From the NCBI GenBank assembly GCA_039029135.1, contig JBCCGT010000035.1, positions 1 to 43,254 on the forward strand: a stretch of DNA of 43,254 nucleotides, in the 5' to 3' direction. This DNA is from JALZVT01 sp039029135. Its GTDB lineage: Bacteria > Pseudomonadota > Gammaproteobacteria > Pseudomonadales > Azotimanducaceae. Made by a program: the position numbers and the translations under genes. The notes under the pieces are model-generated. The model did not search any database. It was given only the letters and a program-made list of their open reading frames with translations, and was not told the origin of the DNA. Positions 1 through 8,193 of this stretch are shown here, in pieces. The first letter of the stretch is position 1, and each line of letters opens with the position of its first letter.

Positions 1-95
1 CATTCAATTAGTTTGTCCGCTTGCAACTCTGGCAAGGTGAATTGAACTTTGACTTTCTCACAGGTCTTTAGAGATCCTATTGACCCCAGCACTCT

Positions 96-800
96 CTAGG
101 TGCCGGCAGCGAGTAGCATCGTGCGGATCTTGCCGATGGCGCGGGTCGGGTTGAGCCCCTTGGGACAGACGCTGACGCAGTTCATGATGCCGCGGCAGCG
201 GAACACGCTGAAGGGATCGTCGAGGTTTGCGAGCCGCTCCTCAGTCGCCGTGTCGCGGCTGTCGGCGAGGAAGCGATAGGCCTGCAGCAGACCGGCTGGG
301 CCGATGAACTTGTCCGGGTTCCACCAGAAGGACGGACAGGACGTCGAACAACAGGCGCAGAGAATGCACTCGTACAAGCCATCCAGTTCGGCGCGATCTT
401 CCGGTGTCTGCAGCCGCTCCTGCGCGGGCGGCGGCGACTCGTTGACGAGGTAAGGCTGGACCTTTTCGTACTGGGTGTAGAACTGGGTCATATCCACGAT
501 CAGATCGCGGATGACCGGCAGACCCGGCAACGGTCGCAGGACCAGCTTGCCCTTGGGCGCGACCTCCGACAGCGGCGTAATACACGCCAGGCCGTTCTTG
601 CCGTTCATGTTGATGCCGTCAGAGCCGCACACGCCCTCCCGGCAGGAACGTCGGTAGGCCAGGGTCTCGTCCTCGGTCTTCAGCAGCTCGAGCACGTCGA
701 GCACCATCAGGTCCTTACCCTCGGGGATCTCGACCTGCATCTTCCGCATGCTCGGCGTTTCGTCGGCATCCGGGTTATAGCGATACACACTTACCTGCAT
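96..800 (-). CDS. sdhB: Succinate dehydrogenase iron-sulfur subunit SdhB
   Basis: Electron-transfer subunit of respiratory complex II. It passes electrons from the SdhA flavin through three Fe-S clusters to ubiquinone at the inner membrane. The 234-residue protein shows all three cluster motifs: CREGVCGSDG for the plant-type [2Fe-2S], CILCACCSTSCP for the [4Fe-4S], and CRGIMNCVSVCPKGLNP for the [3Fe-4S] region. Length is normal for the family. The ATG at 800 is preceded by AGGAG at good spacing. It is the last gene of sdhCDAB, 18 bases after the sdhA stop. Bases 1-95, downstream of it, hold no recognisable gene. Confidence 0.97.
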   Translation of the reverse strand: MQVSVYRYNPDADETPSMRKMQVEIPEGKDLMVLDVLELLKTEDETLAYRRSCREGVCGSDGINMNGKNGLACITPLSEVAPKGKLVLRPLPGLPVIRDLIVDMTQFYTQYEKVQPYLVNESPPPAQERLQTPEDRAELDGLYECILCACCSTSCPSFWWNPDKFIGPAGLLQAYRFLADSRDTATEERLANLDDPFSVFRCRGIMNCVSVCPKGLNPTRAIGKIRTMLLAAGT

Positions 801-818
801 GTGCAGATCTCCTGGGGA

Positions 819-2591
819 TTAGTACTTGCGTTCCATGGGCTCGAACGTCGGCACGGTCTTCGGTTCGAAGTTCACGCCTCGCTTGCCCACGCGCTTGTCG
901 CTCGGGAAGTACATGGAGTGACACAGCCAGTTCTCGTCGTCGCGAACCTGATAGTCGTCGCGCGCGTGGGCACCCCGGCTCTCGCGCCGCTCCTCCGCCG
1001 CGATCGCGGTGGCCTCAGCCACCTCCAGCAGATTGTCGAGCTCCAGCGCCTCGAGCCGCGCGGTATTGAAGGCGCCCGACTTGTCGGTCAGGTGCGCAGT
1101 CGCGATCCGCGCTCGCAGCTCCGTGAGCTTCTCCACGCCCGTCTTCATATGCTCTTCGGTGCGGAACACCCCGAAGTTGAGCTGCATGGTGTTCTGCAGT
1201 TCCTTGCGCAGACCGGCCACGCTCTCGCCGCTGCTGGACTCATCCCAGCGGGCCAGTCGCGCAAGCGCCGCGTCGACGTCGGATTCGCTCGCGTCGCGAT
1301 AGCTAACGCCCTGGCGCATGACCTCTTCGATATGCAGGCCCGCGGCGCGCCCGAACACGACAAGGTCGAGCAGCGAGTTGCCGCCGAGGCGATTGGCACC
1401 GTGAACGGAGACGCACGCGGCCTCGCCCGCGGCGTACAGGCCCTCGACCTCGATGTCCTGTCCGGCCTCATTCTGGGTGAGTGCCTGGCCGCTGACGCGG
1501 GTGGGCACCCCGCCCATCATGTAATGACAGGTCGGCACGACCGGAATGGGTTCCTGTACCGGATCGACGTGGGCGAAAGTGCGCGACAGTTCGAGGATGC
1601 CGGGCAGCCGGGCGTTAAGAACTTCCTCACCGAGGTGATCGAGCTTCAGCTTGACGTGATCGCCCTCGGGGCCGCAGCCGCGGCCTTCCATGATCTCGAG
1701 AATCATGGACCGCGCGACCACGTCACGACCGGCCAGGTCCTTGGCGGTGGGCGCATAGCGCTCCATGAAGCGCTCACCGTCCTTGTTGATCAGATAGCCG
1801 CCCTCGCCGCGGCAGCCCTCGGTCACGAGCGTGCCCGCGCCGTGGATGCCGGTCGGGTGGAACTGCCACATCTCCATGTCCTGCATCGGCAGTCCGGCGC
1901 GCAGCGCCATGCCAATACCGTCACCGGTGTTCATCAGCGCGTTGGTCGTGCTGGCATAGATCCGTCCCGCGCCGCCGGTCGCGAATACCGTCGCCTTGGA
2001 CTTGATGTAGACGACCTCGCCGGTTTCCATCTCGATCGCGATGACCCCGACGACGACGCCGTCCTGGTTGCGAACGATGTCGACCGCGAACCACTCGGAC
2101 AGAAACACCGTGTTGGCGCGGAGGTTCGCCTGATAGAGCGTGTGCAGCAGGGCGTGCCCGGTCCGGTCCGCCGCCGCGCAGGTGCGCGCGGCCTGGCCGC
2201 CCTTGCCGAAGTCCTTCGACTGGCCACCAAAGGGTCGCTGGTAAATCCGGCCGCGCTCGTTGCGCGAGAACGGCAGGCCCATGTGCTCCAGCTCAAACAC
2301 GGCCTGGGGGCCGACGGAGCACATGTACTCGATCGCTTCCTGATCGCCGATGTAGTCCGACCCTTTGACGGTGTCGTACATGTGCCAGCGCCAGTCGTCG
2401 TTCGGATCTTCGGAGGCGATCGCGCAGGTGATGCCGCCTTGCGCCGACACCGTATGGGAGCGGGTTGGGAACACCTTGGACAGCACCGCGGTCTTCAGAC
2501 CACTCTGCGCCAGTTGCAGCGACGCCCGCATGCCGGCACCACCCCCGCCGACGATAACGCCGTCGAATTCCATCGTGCGTACAGCGCTCAT
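819..2591 (-). CDS. sdhA: Succinate dehydrogenase flavoprotein subunit SdhA
   Basis: Catalytic flavoprotein of complex II, oxidising succinate to fumarate on the cytoplasmic face. About 590 residues. The N-terminus has the FAD-binding GGGGAGMRAS motif, followed by SHTVSAQGG, where the His is the usual covalent FAD attachment site. The active-site HPTGIHGAG and the GGNSLLD region are also present. The frame stays open upstream to 2732, but the start is placed at 2591 because MSAVRTMEFDGVIVGGG begins there and its ATG shares one base with the sdhD stop (TGATG), indicating translational coupling. Confidence 0.97.
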   Translation of the reverse strand: MSAVRTMEFDGVIVGGGGAGMRASLQLAQSGLKTAVLSKVFPTRSHTVSAQGGITCAIASEDPNDDWRWHMYDTVKGSDYIGDQEAIEYMCSVGPQAVFELEHMGLPFSRNERGRIYQRPFGGQSKDFGKGGQAARTCAAADRTGHALLHTLYQANLRANTVFLSEWFAVDIVRNQDGVVVGVIAIEMETGEVVYIKSKATVFATGGAGRIYASTTNALMNTGDGIGMALRAGLPMQDMEMWQFHPTGIHGAGTLVTEGCRGEGGYLINKDGERFMERYAPTAKDLAGRDVVARSMILEIMEGRGCGPEGDHVKLKLDHLGEEVLNARLPGILELSRTFAHVDPVQEPIPVVPTCHYMMGGVPTRVSGQALTQNEAGQDIEVEGLYAAGEAACVSVHGANRLGGNSLLDLVVFGRAAGLHIEEVMRQGVSYRDASESDVDAALARLARWDESSSGESVAGLRKELQNTMQLNFGVFRTEEHMKTGVEKLTELRARIATAHLTDKSGAFNTARLEALELDNLLEVAEATAIAAEERRESRGAHARDDYQVRDDENWLCHSMYFPSDKRVGKRGVNFEPKTVPTFEPMERKY

Positions 2592-2959
2592 CAGAGTCTC
2601 CAGAAGATCTGCAGCGCCCAAACCGTGTAGAAAAACAGCATGAGCATGCAGGTGGCTTGATAGATCAGCCGCGCGGGCGTGGCGATGCCGCCGAAGTAGT
2701 GCGGGCGAATGTAGTCGGTGCCGATCGTCCACATGCCGATCCAGGCATGGCCAACCGTGGCGATAACCGCCATCGTGCTGAACACCTTCATGAGCTGGCC
2801 GCCGAAGAACGCGACCAGGGCTTCATGCGATAGCGTCGGTGCCGTCATGAAGAAGCCCAACACGATGACCGTGTACAGCGCCAGCACGACCGCGCTGACC
2901 CGCTGCACGACAAAGTCCGAAAGCCCGCTGCGCGAGAAGCTGGTGACGTTAGTTACCAT
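2591..2959 (-). CDS. sdhD: Succinate dehydrogenase membrane anchor SdhD
   Basis: Small membrane anchor of complex II that helps form the quinone site and bind heme b. 122 residues with three hydrophobic segments. The TVGHAWIGMWTIGTDYIR segment holds the probable heme-ligand His and the conserved Asp-Tyr of the quinone pocket. The start at 2959 (MVTNVTSFSRSGL) was chosen over a longer frame reaching 3193, because the extra residues are an arginine/glycine-rich shadow of sdhC. It overlaps the end of sdhC by seven bases. Confidence 0.93.
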   Translation of the reverse strand: MVTNVTSFSRSGLSDFVVQRVSAVVLALYTVIVLGFFMTAPTLSHEALVAFFGGQLMKVFSTMAVIATVGHAWIGMWTIGTDYIRPHYFGGIATPARLIYQATCMLMLFFYTVWALQIFWRL

Positions 2960-3330
2960 AACCACAACCCCACCCCGAGCGCGCTGATCAGCGTCAGCAC
3001 CACGCTGGTCTGCGCCGCACGCGTACCGCCGATCTTGGTGTCCGCAAAGTGGAAGTCGAGCAGCAAGTGCTTGATGCCGGCAAACAGGTGGTACAACAGC
3101 GCCACCACGATCAGAAACACCAGCACCCGGAAGATCGCAGAGCTCGCGACCGCCTCGAAGCCCTCGGGTGAGGCCAGCGCCTGGTCGAGCCACCAGAGCA
3201 GGAAGGCGATGGCGCCAAACAGGACGACGCCCGTGATTCGGTGCGTGATCGACGCTATAGCCGCGAACGGAAACTTGAACGCGGTTAACGACAGATTCAC
3301 CGGCCGGTTGGATTTAGATGACACTGCCAT
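2953..3330 (-). CDS. sdhC: Succinate dehydrogenase cytochrome b556 subunit SdhC
   Basis: Membrane anchor of complex II and first gene of the operon. 125 residues with three transmembrane helices. The family signature SITHRITG lies in the N-terminal part and the heme-ligand region LLYHLFAGIKHLLLDF in the middle. The start at 3330 (MAVSSKSNRPVNLSL) is preferred over longer frames because it matches the family N-terminus. The gene is divergent from gltA, with a 258-base intergenic region that should carry both promoters. Confidence 0.94.
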   Translation of the reverse strand: MAVSSKSNRPVNLSLTAFKFPFAAIASITHRITGVVLFGAIAFLLWWLDQALASPEGFEAVASSAIFRVLVFLIVVALLYHLFAGIKHLLLDFHFADTKIGGTRAAQTSVVLTLISALGVGLWLW

Positions 3331-3588
3331 GATCACCCCTACAGACAAGTCGGCAGAGTTTAAGGAACCACAGGCCGGGAACCAAGCTGATTCCGGACGC
3401 AATCGCCCCTGCTTTCTTTGAAAAATCAATACATTGCTGCACTTTGTCAGCACCACGCTCGGTGGCTCGTTGGGTCATGCGGCATAGCCGCAGGGCCGTC
3501 CCGGCGTCGGTCAAAAAAGCGCCAGGGGCAGTCGGCTTCGCCGATTCTGCGCTATGATCAAAATCGACACTTGGGAGGACACTAGACC
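3331..3588. promoter_or_regulatory. Divergent sdhC/gltA promoter region
   Basis: Non-coding stretch of 258 bases between the divergent sdhC and gltA genes. On the plus strand a TATGAT hexamer at 3553-3558 is a plausible -10 box for gltA, with no good -35 match, and GGGAGGA at 3573-3579 is a strong ribosome binding site for the gltA TTG codon. A short hairpin GCGGC/GCCGC lies near 3480-3492. TCA genes are commonly co-regulated, but no specific operator is visible. Confidence 0.45.
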
Positions 3589-4884
3589 TTGGCTGATAAC
3601 AACACGAGCGCAGCAACCCTCACCGTACCCGGCCTGGATCCGATCGATCTGCCGATCAAGACCGGCACCGTCGGACCCGACGTCATCGATGTCGGCAAAC
3701 TCACCGGTCAGGGCATGTTCACCTACGATCCGGGGTTCGTCTCGACCGCGTCCTGTGAGTCCGCCATCACCTACATCGACGGCGATCAGGGCACGCTGCT
3801 GCACCGGGGTTACCCCATCGAACAGCTCGCCGAGGACTCGGATTATCTGGAGTTGTGCTACCTGCTGCTAGAGGGTGAGTTGCCCAATCAGGCACAGAAG
3901 GACGAGTTCGTTAACTCGATCACCAATCACACCATGGTGCACGAGCAGCTCGCGCAGTTCTTTCGTGGCTTTCGCCGTGACGCGCACCCGATGGCGATCA
4001 TGTGTGGTGTCGTCGGGGCGCTGTCCGCCTTCTATCACGACGCGCTCGACATCGAAGACGATCGGCATCGCATCATCACCGCGCACCGGCTGATCGCCAA
4101 GATGCCCACGCTCGCGGCAATGAGTTACAAGTACTCTCGCGGTCAGCCGTTCATGTATCCGCGCAACGATCTAGACTACGCCGCGAACTTCCTCTACATG
4201 ATGTTCGGCACGCCGTGCGACAACTACGAGCCGAGCCCCGTGCTGGCCCGCGCGATGGATCGCATCTTCCTGCTGCACGCCGACCACGAGCAGAACGCAT
4301 CGACGTCCACCGTGCGCCTGGCCGGCTCGACCGGCGCCAACCCCTTCGCCTGCATCGCCGCCGGGATCGCGGCACTTTGGGGGCCGTCCCACGGCGGCGC
4401 CAATGAGGCCGTGCTGAACATGCTGGCCGAGATCGGCGACGAATCGAACATCGACGACTTCATCCTGCGCGTGAAGGATCCGGACGACCCGGTGCGCCTG
4501 ATGGGTTTCGGTCACCGGGTCTACAAGAACTACGATCCGCGGGCGAAGGTCATGCAGCAGACCTGTCACGAGGTGCTGGCCGAGCTGGGCGTCGAAGACA
4601 ACCCCACCCTGCGCATGGCCCAGCGGCTGGAACAGATCGCGCTAGAGGATGAGTACTTCGTCAAGCGTCGACTGTATCCGAACGTCGACTTCTACTCCGG
4701 GATCATTCTGAAGGCGATTGGCATCCCTGAAGAGCTCTTCACCGTCATCTTCGCCACCGGCCGCACGCCGGGGTGGATCGCGCACTGGAACGAGATGATC
4801 TCCGGCAGCTACAAGATCGGCCGCCCGCGGCAGCTCTATCTCGGACCGAGCAAGCGGGACTACGTCGCGCTCGACAAGCGCTAG
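3589..4884 (+). CDS. gltA: Citrate synthase, type II (hexameric class)
   Basis: Condenses acetyl-CoA and oxaloacetate to citrate, the entry step of the TCA cycle. 431 residues, typical of the E. coli-like NADH-sensitive class. Catalytic residues are visible as the His in GPSHGGAN, the His in GFGHRVYKNYDPRA and the Asp in PNVDFYSG. The TTG start at 3589 is supported by GGGAGGA upstream and by the family N-terminus. Divergent from sdhC and followed by a hairpin that may terminate it. Confidence 0.97.
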   Translation: MADNNTSAATLTVPGLDPIDLPIKTGTVGPDVIDVGKLTGQGMFTYDPGFVSTASCESAITYIDGDQGTLLHRGYPIEQLAEDSDYLELCYLLLEGELPNQAQKDEFVNSITNHTMVHEQLAQFFRGFRRDAHPMAIMCGVVGALSAFYHDALDIEDDRHRIITAHRLIAKMPTLAAMSYKYSRGQPFMYPRNDLDYAANFLYMMFGTPCDNYEPSPVLARAMDRIFLLHADHEQNASTSTVRLAGSTGANPFACIAAGIAALWGPSHGGANEAVLNMLAEIGDESNIDDFILRVKDPDDPVRLMGFGHRVYKNYDPRAKVMQQTCHEVLAELGVEDNPTLRMAQRLEQIALEDEYFVKRRLYPNVDFYSGIILKAIGIPEELFTVIFATGRTPGWIAHWNEMISGSYKIGRPRQLYLGPSKRDYVALDKR

Positions 4885-4905
4885 CTGGAAACGGGAAACG
4901 CCCGA

Positions 4906-4927
4906 CCGAGTCTTCCTCGAGACTCGG
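4906..4927 (+). terminator. Hairpin after gltA
   Basis: Perfect 7-bp stem, CCGAGTC (4906-4912) with GACTCGG (4921-4927), and an 8-base loop, 22 bases after the gltA stop. It lacks a clear T run, so it may be a weak terminator or an mRNA 3' end-stabilising hairpin. Confidence 0.5.
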
Positions 4928-4942
4928 GGCGGCGCGTCAACC

Positions 4943-4980
4943 TGGGGTCAGAGTCAGGACTATGACCCCTTACTCTGACA
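4943..4980. repeat. Compact inverted-repeat element of the GGGGTCAGAGT type
   Basis: Two interleaved inverted pairs occupy 38 bases between convergent gltA and the dehydrogenase gene. GGGGTCA (4944-4950) pairs with TGACCCC (4963-4969), and GTCAGAGT (4947-4954) pairs with ACTCTGAC (4972-4979). The look is that of a REP-type palindrome. Whether it is dispersed in the genome cannot be judged from one window. Confidence 0.5.
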
Positions 4981-4986
4981 CCACTT

Positions 4987-5856
4987 CTATCCTGATAACC
5001 GGGTCAGCAGGCTGGACGTATCAAACCGGCCGCCGCCGGCGTTTTGCACATCGGCGTAGAACTGATCGACCAGGGCTGTCAGCGGCAAGGCCGCACCCAC
5101 TTCGCGGCCCGCAGCCAACGCAATCCCCAGGTCCTTGCGCATCCAGTCGACAGCGAAGCCGAAGTCGTACTCGCCGGCCGCCATCGTCTTGTGCCGATTC
5201 TCCATCTGCCAGGACTGCGCCGCGCCCTTGCTGATGACATCCACTACCGCCTCGATGTCGAGCCCGACCCGGCGCCCTAGATTGAGTCCCTCGGCCAGCC
5301 CTTGCAGCACGCCCGCGATACAAATCTGGTTCACCATCTTGGTCTGCTGCCCGGCGCCCACATTCCCCATCAGCCGGTGGGCGCGCGCGTAGGCGTCGAA
5401 CAGCGGTGCCGCGCGCTCATAGGCCGCCAGTTCGCCGCCCACCATGACCGTCAGTATCCCCTGCTCCGCACCCGCCTGGCCGCCGGAGACCGGCGCATCG
5501 AGAAAGTCGGCGTCCAGCGCCCGCGCGGCCGACGCCACCTCGCGGGCGACCTCGGCGCTCGCGGTCGTGTGATCGACCAGCAGTTTGCCCGCAGAGAATC
5601 CCGCCAGCACGCCCTGTGGACCGGTGCAGACTGCGCGCACGTCGGCGTCGTTGCCGACGCAGACGAACACGACGTCCGCGCGGGCACCGACGTCTGCGGG
5701 CGTGGCGCAGGATGAACCGCCGCGCTCAGCAACGAAGCGTTCGGCGACGGCGCCGGTACGGTTATAGACACAGACGTCGTGGCCGGCGGCCAGCAGGTGG
5801 CCCGCCATGGGAAACCCCATGACGCCGAGACCCACGAAACCTACGGATTGGGACAT
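4987..5856 (-). CDS. NAD(P)-dependent beta-hydroxyacid dehydrogenase (3-hydroxyisobutyrate dehydrogenase / GarR family)
   Basis: Predicted cytosolic oxidoreductase acting on a beta-hydroxy acid such as 3-hydroxyisobutyrate, tartronate semialdehyde or a relative. 289 residues. The N-terminal Rossmann motif is GFVGLGVMGFPMAGHL, the substrate loop is FLDAPVSGGQAGAEQG, and the catalytic Lys lies in GAGQQTKMVNQI. The start at 5856 (MSQSVGFVG) is preferred over a methionine 12 codons upstream because the Rossmann strand should begin within a few residues. Substrate cannot be assigned. It is convergent with gltA. Confidence 0.85.
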   Translation of the reverse strand: MSQSVGFVGLGVMGFPMAGHLLAAGHDVCVYNRTGAVAERFVAERGGSSCATPADVGARADVVFVCVGNDADVRAVCTGPQGVLAGFSAGKLLVDHTTASAEVAREVASAARALDADFLDAPVSGGQAGAEQGILTVMVGGELAAYERAAPLFDAYARAHRLMGNVGAGQQTKMVNQICIAGVLQGLAEGLNLGRRVGLDIEAVVDVISKGAAQSWQMENRHKTMAAGEYDFGFAVDWMRKDLGIALAAGREVGAALPLTALVDQFYADVQNAGGGRFDTSSLLTRLSG

Positions 5857-5950
5857 GTCGCGCCTCGCTTGCAGCGGAAATACGAGGCGCAAGGCTAGCA
5901 GGGCGCACGCCCCGCGGCTGCTGTTTTGTGGCGACGGCGTCGCCGCAGGA

Positions 5951-6949
5951 TTAGCCCAGCACGGCGGACTGGTCGAAGCCCTCTTCTTCCATGATCGCGC
6001 GCAGCGACTTCAGCGCCTCGACCTGAATCTGTCGCACGCGCTCGCGAGTCAAACCGATTTCCCGGCCGACCTCCTCCAGCGTCGTGACGTCATGTCCGCG
6101 CAGGCCGAAGCGACGCACGACAACATCAAGCGACTTTTCGGGCAGCGCGTCGAGCCAGTCGTTGAGGCGGTGCTTCAGGCGCCCGCTCTCGAGAGATTCC
6201 CAGGGATCTGACGCGTTGACGTCCTCAAACGTATCCCAAGCGGCGCGATCGGCATCGAGCACCGAGATCTCGGTGCAGGAGATATTGTCGGCAAGCTCCA
6301 GCAACTGCCGGACCTTTTCGACCGGCTTACCGATTAGTTCGGCGACATCCTCCGCCGTCGGATCGCGATCCAGCTTCTGTGCGAGTTCGCGCTGGGCGCG
6401 CAGATAGCCGTTCAGCTCTTTGGCGATGTGGATCGGCAGGCGGATGGTCTTGGCCTGATTCATCAGGCCCCGCTCGACGGCCTGACGAATCCACCAGGTG
6501 GCATAGGTCGAGAACCGAAAACCCTTCTCGGGATCAAATTTCTCCACGGCCCGTATGAGGCCCAGATTGCCCTCCTCGATCAGATCGATCAGCGGCAGGC
6601 CGCGATTAAGGTAGCGCCGCGCGATCTTGACGACCAGCCGCAGGTTGCTTTCGATCATCTCGGCGCGGGCCCCCTCGTCGCCCTGCTGGACGCGGCGGGC
6701 GAGACGAATCTCCGCGTCGGCATCGAGCAGCTTGGACGCGCCGATCTCCGCCAGGTACATGTCCGTCGCATCACCCAGTCCGCGCGTGCTGACCGGCATA
6801 CGCCGCGGCGGCAGCGTCTTGCGCGCCGCCTGGTCGGGTGTGTCCACGCGCTCACGCGCCTCGGTTTGCCCCACAAACTCATCCATTGTTTCTGCCGCCT
6901 CGGCAACCATCTCCAGCATTTCGGGATCCTTCATGTTGATCTTATTCAT
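5951..6949 (-). CDS. rpoS: RNA polymerase sigma factor RpoS
   Basis: Sigma-70 family group 2 factor directing stationary-phase and general stress transcription. 332 residues, almost the E. coli RpoS length. Region 1.2 is at about 58-90 (DATDMYLAEIG), region 2 holds NLRLVVKIARRYLNRG, GNLGLIRAVEKFDPEKG and FSTYATWWIRQA, and region 4 ends in the helix-turn-helix ERVRQIQVEALKSLR. The start ATG at 6949 has GGAG about five bases upstream. The usual neighbour nlpD is absent. A regulator gene lies upstream on the same strand. Confidence 0.93.
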   Translation of the reverse strand: MNKINMKDPEMLEMVAEAAETMDEFVGQTEARERVDTPDQAARKTLPPRRMPVSTRGLGDATDMYLAEIGASKLLDADAEIRLARRVQQGDEGARAEMIESNLRLVVKIARRYLNRGLPLIDLIEEGNLGLIRAVEKFDPEKGFRFSTYATWWIRQAVERGLMNQAKTIRLPIHIAKELNGYLRAQRELAQKLDRDPTAEDVAELIGKPVEKVRQLLELADNISCTEISVLDADRAAWDTFEDVNASDPWESLESGRLKHRLNDWLDALPEKSLDVVVRRFGLRGHDVTTLEEVGREIGLTRERVRQIQVEALKSLRAIMEEEGFDQSAVLG

Positions 6950-7045
6950 GTCGCTCCGCCTGTCCTGGCCCCACCGCCTGCCAATCCGGCCGCCGGTGTA
7001 CGCCCACAGCCACGCTCTGCTCAGCGCGCCTTAAGTCGTTTATCT

Positions 7046-7068
7046 GGTGCTCTCTCCTCCTGAGCACC
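7046..7068 (-). terminator. Hairpin between the HTH-REC gene and rpoS
   Basis: Perfect 7-bp stem, GGTGCTC (7046-7052) with GAGCACC (7062-7068). On the minus strand the 9-base loop reads AGGAGGAGA, an ideal Shine-Dalgarno sequence, but no start codon lies at a usable distance. It could be a terminator or an RNA-based regulatory element in the rpoS leader. Confidence 0.35.
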
Positions 7069-7100
7069 GCCGCGCGTTGGCGGCTCGTGTCGTTGCGCCG

Positions 7101-7709
7101 CTAGCGCGCGGCGCGCATCGCCGTCTCCGTGCGCCAGCCGCACGCGGCGAACAGTTCGTGCAGTGCAAAGGGTTTGCGCAGCAAGACTTCTGCGCCTACG
7201 GACAGCATCCGGGTCTCCAGGCTGTCGGTATGATGACCGGTCATGCCGATGACCCGGGTGCGGGCCGTTTCGGGGTCCTGCTTGATGCGCCGACACACCT
7301 CGATGCCGTCCAGGCCCGGCATCATGATGTCCAGCAGCACGATGGCGGGCGCATGGCGCTGCACCATGCGACCGGCATCAAAGCCGTCAAAGGCCCGCGA
7401 CAGCTCAAGCTCCGGGTGTTCGGAGCGCAGCGCCTCACAGAGAAAACCGTTGAAGCGCTCGTCATCGTCGACGACGAGCAGACGATTCGCGGATGACTCG
7501 CGCAGCACGCCGCCGATCGGCATGCCGCGAGCCCGCGCAAACTCGACCACGATCGCGGCATCGAAGCGGCGATGGCCGCCCGCCGTCACGCGTGCCGGGA
7601 GCAGCCCCTTCTGCGCCCACTGGCGCACCGTCACCGCGGCGACGCCCAGCGCATCCGCCACCTCGGTGGGCGTCAGCCAGTTGGTGTCTTCCATGGGTAA
7701 TGCCTGCAT
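7101..7709 (-). CDS. MerR-type HTH plus receiver-domain regulator
   Basis: Predicted DNA-binding response regulator of 202 residues with unusual domain order. The N-terminus (about 11-60) is a MerR/excisionase-like winged helix (LTPTEVADALGVAAVTVRQW, then GGHRRF). The C-terminus (about 75-200) is a CheY-like receiver. Phosphorylation residues are visible: acidic DDD at 81-83, phospho-acceptor Asp127 in LLDIMMPG, Thr157 in GMTGHH and Lys179 in LLRKPF. No histidine kinase lies nearby. It is encoded just upstream of rpoS on the same strand, so it may control rpoS or answer the same stress signals (inference). The start is chosen at the ATG at 7709; the ATG at 7694 is equally possible. Confidence 0.8.
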   Translation of the reverse strand: MQALPMEDTNWLTPTEVADALGVAAVTVRQWAQKGLLPARVTAGGHRRFDAAIVVEFARARGMPIGGVLRESSANRLLVVDDDERFNGFLCEALRSEHPELELSRAFDGFDAGRMVQRHAPAIVLLDIMMPGLDGIEVCRRIKQDPETARTRVIGMTGHHTDSLETRMLSVGAEVLLRKPFALHELFAACGWRTETAMRAAR

Positions 7710-8193
7710 GACGCCTGAACCTGTCCTTTGACCGTTGGTTGAACGGCTACCGCCCCAAATCGCTGCGCAGACCGGAACCATTGCTGGTCCGCCGGCCGGC
7801 GCGCGTAACCGCGCCAGTTCACGAGCGGCCTGTGTCTGCTGTGAGCAGCGCGTGAATCCATTAAACATATCGTTAATATCGATTTCAACGATTAAATCGA
7901 TATTTTTCGATCTTATCTATTTTCAGCACGATAAGGCGTGGTTGCGGCGCGATCCGCGCGCCGCGCACGTTCGGTCGATAAGCGCCACGCAAAGGCCCAG
8001 AAGCAAGTCGGCGCGAGGCCGGGATCGCGCGAAAAGACAAATCTTTTCAATTCTTTGCGAAGCCTTCGCGAAGGATTTGTCACAATCCTCCTGCGGCATA
8101 CAACGACCGGCGGTCGCGCCCGGTCCGAGCCCACCTGCGACGGCTGCGGTCGCCGGGGCAGCGGCCGCGACGCCATACCACGGAGGGATTTTG
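7710..8193. promoter_or_regulatory. 484-base intergenic region with AT-rich operator-like repeats
   Basis: Non-coding gap between the divergent HTH-REC and lipoprotein genes. A patch at about 7856-7935 is strikingly AT-rich for this DNA. Inside it, AATATCGAT (7875-7883) and ATCGATATT (7896-7904) form a 9-bp inverted repeat, and two near-identical 13-mers (CGTTAATATCGAT at 7871, CGATTAAATCGAT at 7889) repeat 18 bases apart. Further down are a 7-bp hairpin GAAAAGA/TCTTTTC (8031-8048), an 8-bp pair GACAAATC/GATTTGTC (8036-8043, 8074-8081) and the 12-base palindrome CCTTCGCGAAGG (8063-8074). GGAGGG at 8182-8187 is the lipoprotein ribosome binding site. Confidence 0.5.

Noticed and set aside
801..2630. 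609-codon plus-strand reading frame opposite sdhA
   Set aside because: Antisense shadow of sdhA in GC-rich DNA; no recognisable domain and rich in His/Arg/Leu as expected for a complement frame.
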